A stretch of DNA of 64,000 bases from Comamonas piscis. GTDB lineage: Bacteria; Pseudomonadota; Gammaproteobacteria; Burkholderiales; Burkholderiaceae_C. Shown here in pieces: positions 15,948-24,487 of the stretch. The notes below the pieces were generated by a model. The model was given only the letters and a program-made list of their open reading frames with translations, was not told the origin of the DNA and ran no database searches. The DNA lies in the NCBI RefSeq assembly GCF_014109725.1, contig NZ_CP058554.1, positions 3,224,001 through 3,288,000 on the forward strand. Reading direction: 5' to 3'. Made by a program: the position numbers and the translations under genes. Each line of letters starts with the position of its first letter. Position 1 is the first letter of the stretch.

Positions 15948-17114
15948 ATGGATTTCGAGCTATCAGAAGACCAGCGCGCCTTTGCCGATACCGCACGCGC
16001 CTTTGCCCAAGCGGAACTGGCCCCGCATGCCGCGCACTGGGATGCCGAAGCCGTCTTCCCCCGCGAAGCCATCGCCAAGGCCGGCGAGCTAGGCTTTTGC
16101 GGACTGTATGCGCCAGAGAACGCCGGCGGCCTGGCGCTGCCCCGGCTCGATGCGACGCTGGTGTTTGAAGAGTTGGCTGCCGTCGACCCGTCAACCACCG
16201 CCTTTATCACCATCCACAACATGGCCACCTGGATGCTGGGCACCTGGGCGAGCGATGCAGTTCGCGACGAATGGGGCGCGCAGCTGACCAGCGGCCAAAA
16301 ACTGGCCAGCTACTGCCTGACCGAGCCCGGTGCCGGCTCGGACGCCGCCTCGCTCAAGACCCGGGCTGAATTAGTAGGCCATGACTACATCATCAACGGC
16401 AGCAAGGCCTTTATCAGCGGGGCCGGCGCCACCGACATGCTGGTGCTGATGGCCCGCACTGGCGATGCGCAATCGGGCGCCTCCGGTATCAGCGCCTTTG
16501 CGGTGCCCGCGCACCTAGATGGCATCAGCTACGGCAAGAAGGAAGAAAAAATGGGCTGGAACAGCCAGCCCACCCGCACGATCAGCTTTGACAATGTGCG
16601 CATTCCCGCCAGCCACCTGCTGGGCCGCGAGGGCGAAGGCTTCAAGATTGCGATGAAGGGGCTGGATGGTGGCCGCATCAATATCGCCACCTGTTCGGTA
16701 GGCGCTGCCCAGGGCGCGCTGGCCCAAGCGCAGCGCTATATGCAAGAGCGCAAGCAGTTTGGCAAGCCGATTGCCAGCTTTCAGGCACTGCAGTTCAAGC
16801 TGGCCGATATGGCCACCGAGCTTGTCGCCGCGCGCCAGATGGTGCGCCTGGCCGCCAGCAAGCTCGATGCCGGCGCGCCCGATGCCTCCACCTACTGCGC
16901 GATGGCCAAGCGTTTTGCGACCGATGCCGGCTTCAACGTCTGCAACGATGCGCTGCAGCTGCATGGCGGCTACGGCTATATCCGCGAGTACCCGCTGGAG
17001 CGCCTGCTGCGCGATGCCCGCGTACACCAGATTCTGGAAGGCACCAACGAGATCATGCGGGTCATCATCGCCCGGCGCATGCTCGATGGCGATGCGCCAG
17101 ACGCCATCCGCTGA
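15948..17114 (+). CDS. Acyl-CoA dehydrogenase, isobutyryl-CoA dehydrogenase-like
   Basis: FAD enzyme that converts isobutyryl-CoA to methacrylyl-CoA in valine catabolism, passing electrons to ETF. It has 388 residues in the standard three-domain fold. The FAD/substrate segment YCLTEPGAGSDAASL is at ~residue 120, and the C-terminal part has LQLHGGYGYIREYPLERLLRD with the usual acyl-CoA dehydrogenase catalytic region. VFEELAAVDPSTTAFITIHN resembles the ACAD8 family and supports isobutyryl-CoA as substrate. The ATG at 15948 follows a CAGGAG site. mmsA and mmsB lie on either side. Confidence 0.88.
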   Translation: MDFELSEDQRAFADTARAFAQAELAPHAAHWDAEAVFPREAIAKAGELGFCGLYAPENAGGLALPRLDATLVFEELAAVDPSTTAFITIHNMATWMLGTWASDAVRDEWGAQLTSGQKLASYCLTEPGAGSDAASLKTRAELVGHDYIINGSKAFISGAGATDMLVLMARTGDAQSGASGISAFAVPAHLDGISYGKKEEKMGWNSQPTRTISFDNVRIPASHLLGREGEGFKIAMKGLDGGRINIATCSVGAAQGALAQAQRYMQERKQFGKPIASFQALQFKLADMATELVAARQMVRLAASKLDAGAPDASTYCAMAKRFATDAGFNVCNDALQLHGGYGYIREYPLERLLRDARVHQILEGTNEIMRVIIARRMLDGDAPDAIR

Positions 17115-17141
17115 TCGATTCACCTTCCTGCAAGCCCAGAC

Positions 17142-17633
17142 ATGCCCCGACGCCCTTTAGACCCCGAAACCCTGCGCCTCATCGATGCCGTGCGCCTGGC
17201 GCTGGCCGAGCAAGCCGTGGGCGTCTCGGTGGAAGAGAAAACCATGTTCGGCTGCCATGTGTTCATGGTGGACGGCAAGATGTGCCTGGGCGTGGAGAAC
17301 GATGAGCTGCTGGTGCGCCTCGCACCCGAAACCCATGCCCAGGTGGCAGAAGTGCCGGGCCTGCGCCCGCTGTCCTCCAAGGGCCTGATGGACGGCTATT
17401 TTTTGGTCGGCCCCGCCGCCTATGCCACGCGTGAGGCCTGGCAGCGCTGGATTGACGGGGCGCTGGCATTTAACCCGCGCGCCAAGGCCACACCGAAGAA
17501 AAAACCCAAAGCAGCCCCAGCAGATCCAACAGCCAAGCCCACGAGAAAAGCAAAAACCGCTAAGACAGCAGACAAAGCGGCCCCAGCGCCGACGGCCCGC
17601 AAACGCCATAGCGTTTTTGACAGCGATCTCTAA
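17142..17633 (+). CDS. TfoX/Sxy N-terminal domain protein with a Lys/Ala/Pro-rich tail
   Basis: A 163-residue protein. Residues ~1-110 match the TfoX N-terminal domain (EEKTMFGCHVFMVDGKMCLG, then LAPETHAQV and MDGYFLVGP). Residues ~115-155 are a low-complexity tail of repeated Lys, Ala and Pro like histone H1 tails, ending in RKRHSVFDSDL. TfoX/Sxy proteins influence competence gene expression in gammaproteobacteria, but stand-alone N-domain proteins are mostly uncharacterised. It lies 27 nt after the acyl-CoA dehydrogenase and 72 nt before mmsB, probably in the same transcript. Its connection to valine use is unclear. Confidence 0.75.
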   Translation: MPRRPLDPETLRLIDAVRLALAEQAVGVSVEEKTMFGCHVFMVDGKMCLGVENDELLVRLAPETHAQVAEVPGLRPLSSKGLMDGYFLVGPAAYATREAWQRWIDGALAFNPRAKATPKKKPKAAPADPTAKPTRKAKTAKTADKAAPAPTARKRHSVFDSDL

Positions 17634-17705
17634 GCGCTACCGCTAAATGTCGCTGGATATATCTAACAACGATCCCTCGCAATAACACCCTCAAGGAGAC
17701 AAACC

Positions 17706-18605
17706 ATGGCAAATATCGCATTTATCGGTCTGGGCAATATGGGCGCGCCCATGGCCATCAACCTGGCCAAAGCCGGCCACCAGGTCCGTGCTTTTGACCT
17801 GAGCCGCGAGGCAGTGGCCAAGGTAGTGGCAGAAGGCGGCAGCGCAGCGACCAGCGCCCAGGAGGCCGTAGAAGGCGCCGAGGTGGTGGTCAGCATGCTG
17901 CCCGCCAGCCAACATGTCGAAGGCCTGTTTCTGGGCCACGGCGGCCAGGCGGGCCTGCTGCAGGGCATGGCCAAGGGCGCACTGATTATCGACAGCTCCA
18001 CCATTGCAGCAGCGACCAGCCAGAAAGTGGCCAAGGCCGCGCAAGCGCTGGGCATCGGCTTTATCGATGCACCGGTCTCCGGCGGCACCGGCGGCGCGAT
18101 TGCCGGCAGCCTGACTTTTATGGTCGGCGGCAGCGCGGCGGACCTGGAGCGGGCCCGCCCGCTGCTGGAGAAAATGGGCAAAAACATCTTCCACGCCGGT
18201 GATGTGGGTGCGGGCCAGACGGCCAAAATCTGCAACAACATGCTGCTGGGCATCTTGATGGTCGGCACCAGCGAAGCGATTGCGCTGGGTGTTGCCAATG
18301 GACTGGACCCCAAGGTGCTCAGCGAGATCATGCGCCGCAGCTCGGGCGGCAACTGGGCGCTGGAGGTCTACAACCCATTCCCCGGCGTGCAAGAAGCCAG
18401 CGCCGCCACACGTGGCTACACCGGCGGCTTTGGCACTGACCTGATGCTCAAGGACCTGGGCCTGGCGCAAGAAAGCGCCATGACCGTGAAGGCCAGCACC
18501 CCGCTGGGCGGCATGGCGCGCCAGCTGTATGCGGCGCACAGCATTGCCGGCCATGGGGCGGAGGACTTTTCCAGCGTCATCAAGATGCTGCAGAAAAAGG
18601 GCTGA
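17706..18605 (+). CDS. mmsB: 3-hydroxyisobutyrate dehydrogenase
   Basis: NAD-dependent oxidation of 3-hydroxyisobutyrate to methylmalonate semialdehyde, the substrate of MmsA. It has 299 residues. The N-terminal Rossmann motif is FIGLGNMGAPMAINLAKAGH, the substrate loop is DAPVSGGTGGAIAGSL, the catalytic lysine region is AGQTAKICNNM (~residue 175), and the C-terminal GGFGTDLMLKDLGLA is typical of beta-hydroxyacid dehydrogenases. An AAGGAG site precedes the ATG. It is the last gene of the valine cluster and converges on the M20 peptidase gene with only 22 nt between them. Confidence 0.95.
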   Translation: MANIAFIGLGNMGAPMAINLAKAGHQVRAFDLSREAVAKVVAEGGSAATSAQEAVEGAEVVVSMLPASQHVEGLFLGHGGQAGLLQGMAKGALIIDSSTIAAATSQKVAKAAQALGIGFIDAPVSGGTGGAIAGSLTFMVGGSAADLERARPLLEKMGKNIFHAGDVGAGQTAKICNNMLLGILMVGTSEAIALGVANGLDPKVLSEIMRRSSGGNWALEVYNPFPGVQEASAATRGYTGGFGTDLMLKDLGLAQESAMTVKASTPLGGMARQLYAAHSIAGHGAEDFSSVIKMLQKKG

Positions 18606-18627
18606 TTTCCAAACCGGAGCTAAGCGA

Positions 18628-19932
18628 TCAGGGTGCAGTCGCCGGCTCCGACAGCGCCATCACCATGCGCGCCACCAGGTAGAGGCGCGGCGCAATGCAG
18701 TCCAGTAGGATGTATTCGCCATACAGGTCATGCGCGCCATAGCCGCAAACGCCCATGCCCTCCACCACCCCGCCCCGGGTGTTGAGGGCGGCAAACGCGG
18801 CATCGGTGCCGCCGCCCAGCGCCACATCGTTTACATGCAAGGGGATGCCCAGCTCATTCTGGTAAATGGCCTTGGCTTGCGCGGCAATGCGGCGTGCGGC
18901 ATCGCTGGCCTGCATCGGCGGGCGGCGCAGCTCAAAGCGGGCGGTCACCTTGCTGTCAGGCAGCAGGTGGTTCTTGATCTTTTCCTGCACCGCGTCTTGC
19001 AGCGCCTGAAAATCCTGGGCCCGCAGCGCCCGGGCATCCGCCTGCGCCTGCGCATGGGGCGGTATCACATTGCGGGTGGTGCCGGCCTGCGCGACCGTCC
19101 AGTTCAGCTTGAGCCCTTGCTCGGGCTGCGACAGATCACGCATCTGCAGCAACTGGTGCGACAGCTCATAGAGGGCATTGACGCCTGCCTCCGGCTTGGC
19201 CCCGGCGTGGGACGATTTACCCTGCACCTCTAAAAACATCGCGCCAATGCCGCTGGTCGCCAGGTGCAGCGTCCCCTGCAGGCCACCGCTCTCGAACGAG
19301 AAAATGGCATCCTGGTCGCGCGCCAGCGCCGTGATCTGCCGCCTTGAGCCCGGCGAGCTGATCTCCTCATCGCTGTTGAACAGCACGGTGATCTCGCCAA
19401 AGGCGTCGTAGCCTAGCTTTTGCAGCATCGCAATGCTGTGCAGCACCAGCGCCACGCCCTGCTTTTCGTCTTCCACCCCCAGGCCATAGGCGCGGTTGCC
19501 TTCGATGCGGAAAGGCTGTTTGGCCAGATCGCCGCGCTGGTAGACGGTGTCCAGGTGGGCAATCATCATGATCCTGGACTGGCCCCGGCCCTTGAACACC
19601 GCCTGCACCATCGGGCCCACTTGCTCGGGCGTGTCTTCTAGCCGCACTACATCGGTGGCGGGAATGATCTTCACCTGACCGCCTAGCGCCTTTAACTGGT
19701 CGGCCGCCACCTGGGCGATATAGCTCACGCCACCATAGTCGCGGCTGCCGGATTCGACATGCACCAGGTTCTTCAAGGTGGTCAGAAAAGGGGCCTGCTC
19801 TGCCTGCGCTGCGTTATGGACGGCGGGCAGTGCTGCAGCCGGCATATCAGCGGCATGGCTGGAAGCGGTGCAGGCAAGGCCCCAGAGCATCCAATGAGAC
19901 AGAAGAAAACGGGCAGACAATCGAGCAGGCAT
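18628..19932 (-). CDS. M20-family metallopeptidase (carboxypeptidase G2-like), exported
   Basis: A 434-residue zinc peptidase. A signal peptide at the ATG-19932 start (MPARLSARFLLSHWMLWGLA, cleavage near SSHA) points to the periplasm. M20 landmarks are IAHLDTVYQRGDLA (~residue 135, zinc His/Asp), GVEDEKQG, LFNSDEEISSPGSR (the catalytic and zinc glutamates) and LGGGTDAAFAA. The family includes glutamate carboxypeptidases that remove C-terminal Glu from folates or peptides. An upstream ATG at 19962 is possible, but the 19932 start gives the cleaner signal peptide. It is divergent from mnmC. Confidence 0.85.
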   Translation of the reverse strand: MPARLSARFLLSHWMLWGLACTASSHAADMPAAALPAVHNAAQAEQAPFLTTLKNLVHVESGSRDYGGVSYIAQVAADQLKALGGQVKIIPATDVVRLEDTPEQVGPMVQAVFKGRGQSRIMMIAHLDTVYQRGDLAKQPFRIEGNRAYGLGVEDEKQGVALVLHSIAMLQKLGYDAFGEITVLFNSDEEISSPGSRRQITALARDQDAIFSFESGGLQGTLHLATSGIGAMFLEVQGKSSHAGAKPEAGVNALYELSHQLLQMRDLSQPEQGLKLNWTVAQAGTTRNVIPPHAQAQADARALRAQDFQALQDAVQEKIKNHLLPDSKVTARFELRRPPMQASDAARRIAAQAKAIYQNELGIPLHVNDVALGGGTDAAFAALNTRGGVVEGMGVCGYGAHDLYGEYILLDCIAPRLYLVARMVMALSEPATAP

Positions 19933-19988
19933 CCGACCATGATAGCCCGGCATTGATAACAAATTGTCACAGGCCTGCCATCAAACGT

Positions 19989-20025
19989 GTTCAATCCCGC
20001 CCGCTGCGATTGAACTCCCTACAAT
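19989..20025. promoter_or_regulatory. Dyad and -10-like element between the M20 peptidase gene and mnmC
   Basis: GTTCAATC (19989-19996) and GATTGAAC (20008-20015) form a perfect 8-bp inverted repeat with an 11-nt spacer. It is followed by TACAAT (20020-20025), which could be the mnmC -10 element. It lies in the divergent intergenic region. An operator role is inferred. Confidence 0.35.
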
Positions 20026-20055
20026 GCCCAGTCTTTGAGACCTTCTCCGCAAGCC

Positions 20056-22059
20056 ATGACCGAGACCGTGCAATGGATGAACGACGGCACGCCCTACAGC
20101 CCGCGCTTTGGTGACCGCTACCACAGCGAGGCAGCGCATGCACTGGCCCAAGCCGAGCAGGTGTTTCTGGCGGGCTGCGGCCTGCCCCTGGCCTGGGCCG
20201 GCCAGCCCCAATGGCGTATTTTGGAGACCGGCTTTGGCTTTGGCCTGAACTTTCTCGTGACATGGCACGCCTGGCAAGCCGATCCCGCGCGCCCCGCGTT
20301 GCTCCACTTTGCATCGACCGAAGCCTTCCCCGTGTCGGCCGCCGACCTGCTGGCGCAGGCGCGCAAGTTCCCCCATCTGCTGCCCTTGGCGCAGGAGCTG
20401 GCGGCCCAATGGTGGGGGCTGCTGCCAGGGGTACATCGCCTGCGGCTTGCCCAGGGCCAAGTGCTGCTCAGCCTATTGATTGGTGACAGCCAGACCATGC
20501 TGCGCCAGCAGGCGCTGGTGGCAGACAGCATTTATTTGGACGGCTTCAGCCCTGCCCGCAACCCCGACATGTGGAGCCTGCACACGATCAAAGCGGTAGC
20601 ACGTTGCGCCCGCCGTGGCACCCAGCTCTCGACCTGGACCATAGCGGCCCAGTTGCGCCGAGATCTGGCGCAATGCGGCTTTGAGGTGCGCAAGGTGCCC
20701 GGCACCCCGCCCAAGCGGGACAACCTGCACGCTGTATTTGCCCCCCGCTGGGAGCCCCGAAGCGCGCCGCTGTGGGCCCTGGGGGCGCAGACCTTGCCCG
20801 CAGGGTGGGCCAGCGGCGCCCGGCATGTGGCCATCGTCGGCGCCGGCATTGCCGGTGCCGCCTGTGCCCGGCAACTGGCGCTGCGCGGCTGGCAGGTCAC
20901 CGTGCTGGATGCGGCCAACCACCCTGCTGCTGGCGCCTCCGCGCTGCCGGCCGGTATTTTTGCACCCCACACCAGCAGCGACGACAGCCTGCTCTCGCGC
21001 ATCACCCGCGCGGGCCAGCGCTGCACCCTGCAATGGGCCGAGCAGTTGCTGCAAGCGGGGGTGGATTGGGACATGACCGGCGTGCTGGAACGCCGCCAGC
21101 TGGCCACGCCGAACGACGAAACCGCTGCCCATGGCGATGGCCTGGCAACGGCCGTTGTGCGCCGCGCCGCGCATGAGCGGCCGCCGTCTTGGTCCGGCGA
21201 TGTGGCAGCGCCCGCTGCCGCCTGGAGCCTGGAAGCCAGCGCCGACCAGCTGCAATCCCAGGGTCTGCCAGCCGATACCCCCGCGCTCTGGCACCCGCGC
21301 GGCGGTTGGTTGCGGCCCGCTGCCCTCGTCCATGCCTTGTTGGATCACCCCGGCATCCGCTTTGTAGGTGACGCACAGGTAGATGCGCTCCAGGCGCTGG
21401 ATGGCGCGTCGCACTGGTCGCTGTGCAATGCCCAAGGCCAGGAACTCGCCCAGGCCGATCTGGTGGTGCTTTGCGCCGGACCCCATTCAGCGAGCATTGG
21501 CATCAATGGCCAAGCCCCGCGTGCTGGCCAGGCGCTGCAAACCATTCGCGGCCAGGTCAGCTGGGGGGTCTACCCTGCAGGCCAGGCGCCCATAGTGCGG
21601 CATCCGGTCAATGGCCATGGCAGCTGGGTGCCCTACTTTCTGAGCGGCGCCGCTGGCGACGCGGCCTGGGTGATGGGCTCCAGCTTTGAACGGGGCCAGC
21701 ACCAGCTGCCGCCGACGGCAGAAGATGCCGCTGCCGCCCATGCGGGCAACTGGGCCAAGCTGCGCACCCTGCTCCCCGACGGCTACCGGCCCGATGCCGC
21801 AGCCTTTGCCCAGGCCCAGCATTGGGCCCAGCTGCGCTGCGCATCTACCGACCGGCTGCCGCTGGTTGGCCCGCTGCTGCCCGCCACCGCGCTGCCAAGC
21901 GGGCTGCTGAGCCCCTGGGTGGCCACAGCCATGGGATCGCGTGGCCTGACCTGGGCGCTGCTGTGCGCCGAGTTGTTGGCCGCCCGCCTGCATGGCGAGC
22001 CTTTGCCAGTCTCCAATCCTTTGGCCCTGGCGCTGGCCAGCGACCGTTACTGCCAATAG
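20056..22059 (+). CDS. mnmC: Bifunctional tRNA mnm5U34 biosynthesis enzyme MnmC
   Basis: Makes 5-methylaminomethyl-2-thiouridine at the wobble position of tRNAs. The C-terminal FAD domain removes the carboxymethyl group from cmnm5U, and the N-terminal SAM domain methylates the product. The 667-residue protein shows both. The MnmD methyltransferase is at ~1-240, with LETGFGFGLNFLVTWHAWQA and DSIYLDGFSPARNPDMWS. The FAD oxidoreductase begins near residue 258 with AIVGAGIAGAACARQLALRG. The ATG at 20056 gives the typical MTETVQW start. It is monocistronic and divergent from the M20 peptidase. Confidence 0.95.
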   Translation: MTETVQWMNDGTPYSPRFGDRYHSEAAHALAQAEQVFLAGCGLPLAWAGQPQWRILETGFGFGLNFLVTWHAWQADPARPALLHFASTEAFPVSAADLLAQARKFPHLLPLAQELAAQWWGLLPGVHRLRLAQGQVLLSLLIGDSQTMLRQQALVADSIYLDGFSPARNPDMWSLHTIKAVARCARRGTQLSTWTIAAQLRRDLAQCGFEVRKVPGTPPKRDNLHAVFAPRWEPRSAPLWALGAQTLPAGWASGARHVAIVGAGIAGAACARQLALRGWQVTVLDAANHPAAGASALPAGIFAPHTSSDDSLLSRITRAGQRCTLQWAEQLLQAGVDWDMTGVLERRQLATPNDETAAHGDGLATAVVRRAAHERPPSWSGDVAAPAAAWSLEASADQLQSQGLPADTPALWHPRGGWLRPAALVHALLDHPGIRFVGDAQVDALQALDGASHWSLCNAQGQELAQADLVVLCAGPHSASIGINGQAPRAGQALQTIRGQVSWGVYPAGQAPIVRHPVNGHGSWVPYFLSGAAGDAAWVMGSSFERGQHQLPPTAEDAAAAHAGNWAKLRTLLPDGYRPDAAAFAQAQHWAQLRCASTDRLPLVGPLLPATALPSGLLSPWVATAMGSRGLTWALLCAELLAARLHGEPLPVSNPLALALASDRYCQ

Positions 22060-22110
22060 GCGACCAAGAAGCGGTATAGCGCAGTGGGCGCCTTGCTCGC
22101 TGGCGTGCGA

Positions 22111-22161
22111 TATGACATTTAGGCACTAGCATTTGCCATTTTCATATAACTGAATGTCATA
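22111..22161. promoter_or_regulatory. Long-spaced dyad upstream of the cys operon
   Basis: TATGACATT (22111-22119) and AATGTCATA (22153-22161) are a perfect 9-bp inverted repeat 33 nt apart, in an AT-rich intergenic stretch 128-178 nt before cysI. Such spacing could be two half-sites for a CysB-like LysR activator. Direct binding is not shown. Confidence 0.4.
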
Positions 22162-22288
22162 CAGGACTGAGAAAAAAGTAGTTTGAGTTTATATAAAACT
22201 TTTCTACAGTACAACGGAACAGCCCAGCTACGCCGCCATTGGGGCAGCTAGCAACGCAGGGCTTGGTAGCAGCAACTCCCGCACCACG

Positions 22289-24067
22289 ATGTACCAATAC
22301 ACCCCTTTTGATCGCCAGTTTGTCCAGGCCCGAGCCGACCAGTTCCGCGACCAGCTCCAACGCTGGGAAACGGGGCGCTTGAGCGAAGAAGAATTCCGTC
22401 CGCTGCGCCTGCAAAACGGCTGGTATGTACAGCGCTACGCCCCCATGCTGCGGGTGGCAGTGCCTTATGGCGAGATCAATGCCGACCAGATCCGCGTGTT
22501 GGCCCGCATTGCGCGGGACTACGATGCGCCCGAGGCCGAGATTTACCAGGAAGCGCTGAAGACCCAAGGCGCCATGGGCACCACCTACCTGCCCACCCAC
22601 TACGCTCACTTCACCACCCGCACCAATGTGCAGTTCAACTGGATTCCGCTGTCCAAGTCCGCCGATGTGATGGACCTGCTGGCCAGCGTCAACCTGCACG
22701 GCATTCAGACCAGTGGCAACTGCATCCGCAACACGACCACCGATGCGCTGGCCGGCGTGGCGGTGGATGAGCTGGTGGACCCTCGCCCCTACGCCGAGGT
22801 GCTGCGCCAGTGGACCACCTTGCACCCCGAATTCGCCTTCCTGCCGCGCAAGTTCAAGATCGCGATCAGCGGCTCGCAGGAAGACCGCGCCGCCACCGGC
22901 TGGCACGATGTGGGCCTGCACCTGACCAAGAACGCGGCCGGTGAGATTGGCTTCAAGGTATTTGTCGGCGGTGGCATGGGCCGCACGCCGGTCATCGGCA
23001 CCCCCATCCGCGAGTTTTTGCCCTGGAACCAGGTGCTCAACTACATCGAAGCGATCGTGCGCGTCTACAACGAGCGCGGCCGCCGTGACAACAAGTACAA
23101 GGCCCGTATCAAGATCCTGGTGAAGGCCGAGGGCCAGGTCTATATCGACTCGGTGGAAGAAGAATTCCGCCAGATCGTCGAAGTCGATGGCGGCCCGCAC
23201 ACCATTCCGCAGGCCGAGTTTGACCGCGTAGCGGCCTGCTTTGTGGCGCCTGACCTTTCAGGCTACCCGCAAGTCAACGCCACCGAAGCCAAGCACCAGC
23301 TGACCGAGCAAGGCGCAAGCGAGCCGGCCTTTGGCCGCTGGGTGAGCCGCAATGTGCGCGCCCACCAAAACCCGCAGCTGCGCGCCGTGGTGCTGTCGTT
23401 CAAGCGCGTGGGTCAGGCTCCGGGCGATGCCTCGGGCGACCAGCTCGATGCACTGGCCCAGCTGGTGGACCAGTTCTCTGCCGGCGAAGCCCGCGTGACC
23501 CATGACCAGAACGTGGTGCTGCCCTGGGTGCATGTCAGCCAGTTGCACGCACTGTGGCTGCAGGCCAAGGCCCTGGGCCTGGCCAGCACCAATGTAGACT
23601 TGCTGACCGACATGATCGCCTGCCCTGGCGGTGACCTCTGCGCGCTGGCCAATGCCCGCAGCCTGCCGATTGCCGCCGCCATCACCGAGCGCTACCAGGA
23701 CCTGGATGAGCTCGACGACATCGGCGATATCGACCTGCATATCAGCGGCTGCATCAACAGCTGCGGCCACCACCACAGCGGCCATATAGGCATTCTGGGC
23801 GTCGACAAGGACGGCAAGGAGTGGTACCAGATCACCGTGGGTGGCTCCGATGGCGCCACCTTGTCGGGTGCGCCCCAGGCTGGCAAGGCCATTGGCCCCT
23901 CGTTCAGCGCTGCAGAGGTGCCCGGTGTGATCGAAGCCGTGCTGACCGCCTACCGCGACCTGCGCGGCAACGGCGAGCTGTTTATCGACACCGTGCGCCG
24001 TGTGGGCCTCGACCCGTTCAAGGAAGCCGGCAAGTCCGCCCGCCTGCCCGAAACCACCGAAGCCTAA
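22289..24067 (+). CDS. cysI: Nitrite/sulfite reductase, siroheme-[4Fe-4S] hemoprotein (assimilatory sulfite reductase)
   Basis: Reduces sulfite to sulfide with six electrons. The 592-residue protein has the two-fold siroheme reductase architecture. The first half contains HFTTRTNVQFNWIPL and TSGNCIRNTT. The cluster ligands are in ACPGGDLCALA (C-x5-C, ~residue 450) and SGCINSCGHHH (C-x3-C). Its place before DUF934, cysH, cysD and cysN identifies it as the sulfite enzyme rather than a nitrite reductase. No flavoprotein subunit (cysJ) is nearby, so electrons may come from a ferredoxin such as FdxA (27612). The ribosome binding site is weak. Confidence 0.92.
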   Translation: MYQYTPFDRQFVQARADQFRDQLQRWETGRLSEEEFRPLRLQNGWYVQRYAPMLRVAVPYGEINADQIRVLARIARDYDAPEAEIYQEALKTQGAMGTTYLPTHYAHFTTRTNVQFNWIPLSKSADVMDLLASVNLHGIQTSGNCIRNTTTDALAGVAVDELVDPRPYAEVLRQWTTLHPEFAFLPRKFKIAISGSQEDRAATGWHDVGLHLTKNAAGEIGFKVFVGGGMGRTPVIGTPIREFLPWNQVLNYIEAIVRVYNERGRRDNKYKARIKILVKAEGQVYIDSVEEEFRQIVEVDGGPHTIPQAEFDRVAACFVAPDLSGYPQVNATEAKHQLTEQGASEPAFGRWVSRNVRAHQNPQLRAVVLSFKRVGQAPGDASGDQLDALAQLVDQFSAGEARVTHDQNVVLPWVHVSQLHALWLQAKALGLASTNVDLLTDMIACPGGDLCALANARSLPIAAAITERYQDLDELDDIGDIDLHISGCINSCGHHHSGHIGILGVDKDGKEWYQITVGGSDGATLSGAPQAGKAIGPSFSAAEVPGVIEAVLTAYRDLRGNGELFIDTVRRVGLDPFKEAGKSARLPETTEA

Positions 24068-24085
24068 GCACGGAGAAGAACAACA

Positions 24086-24487
24086 ATGAGCATTCCCAAC
24101 GATTTCAAGATTCTGGCCGCCGGCGATCACCAGCCCGCCGCCGAAGGCGACCGCAGCGTGCTGCTGCTGGCCAATGATGCCGATGCGATGCAGGTGGCGC
24201 TGGATGGCGTCGAGCGCATTGACCTCGACTTCCCGGCGTTCACCGATGGCCGCGCGTTCAGCCAGGCTTACTTGCTGCGCCGCCGCCGTGGCTTCCAAGG
24301 GGAGATCCGTGCGCTGGGCGATGTGCTGATTGACCAGCTGGTGCAGATGCACCGCACCGGTTTCAGCAGCGCGGTGCTGAAAGAAGGCGTGGACGTGGCC
24401 GATGCCGCGCGCCAGTTCGAGCGTTTTGCCGGTTTTTACCAAGGCGACGTCGAAGCCAAACCCCATTTTGACCAGGCGGCCGCATGA
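24086..24487 (+). CDS. DUF934 family protein, sulfate-assimilation accessory
   Basis: A 133-residue soluble protein typically encoded between cysI and cysH in beta- and alphaproteobacteria. Recognisable features are RIDLDFPAFTDGRAFSQAYL and LRRRRGFQGEIRALGDVLID. No catalytic motif is apparent; its co-occurrence with sulfite reductase suggests an accessory role in sulfite or siroheme handling, which is inference. It starts 18 nt after cysI behind a GGAGAAG site and overlaps cysH by 4 nt (ATGA), so it is translationally coupled. Confidence 0.88.
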   Translation: MSIPNDFKILAAGDHQPAAEGDRSVLLLANDADAMQVALDGVERIDLDFPAFTDGRAFSQAYLLRRRRGFQGEIRALGDVLIDQLVQMHRTGFSSAVLKEGVDVADAARQFERFAGFYQGDVEAKPHFDQAAA

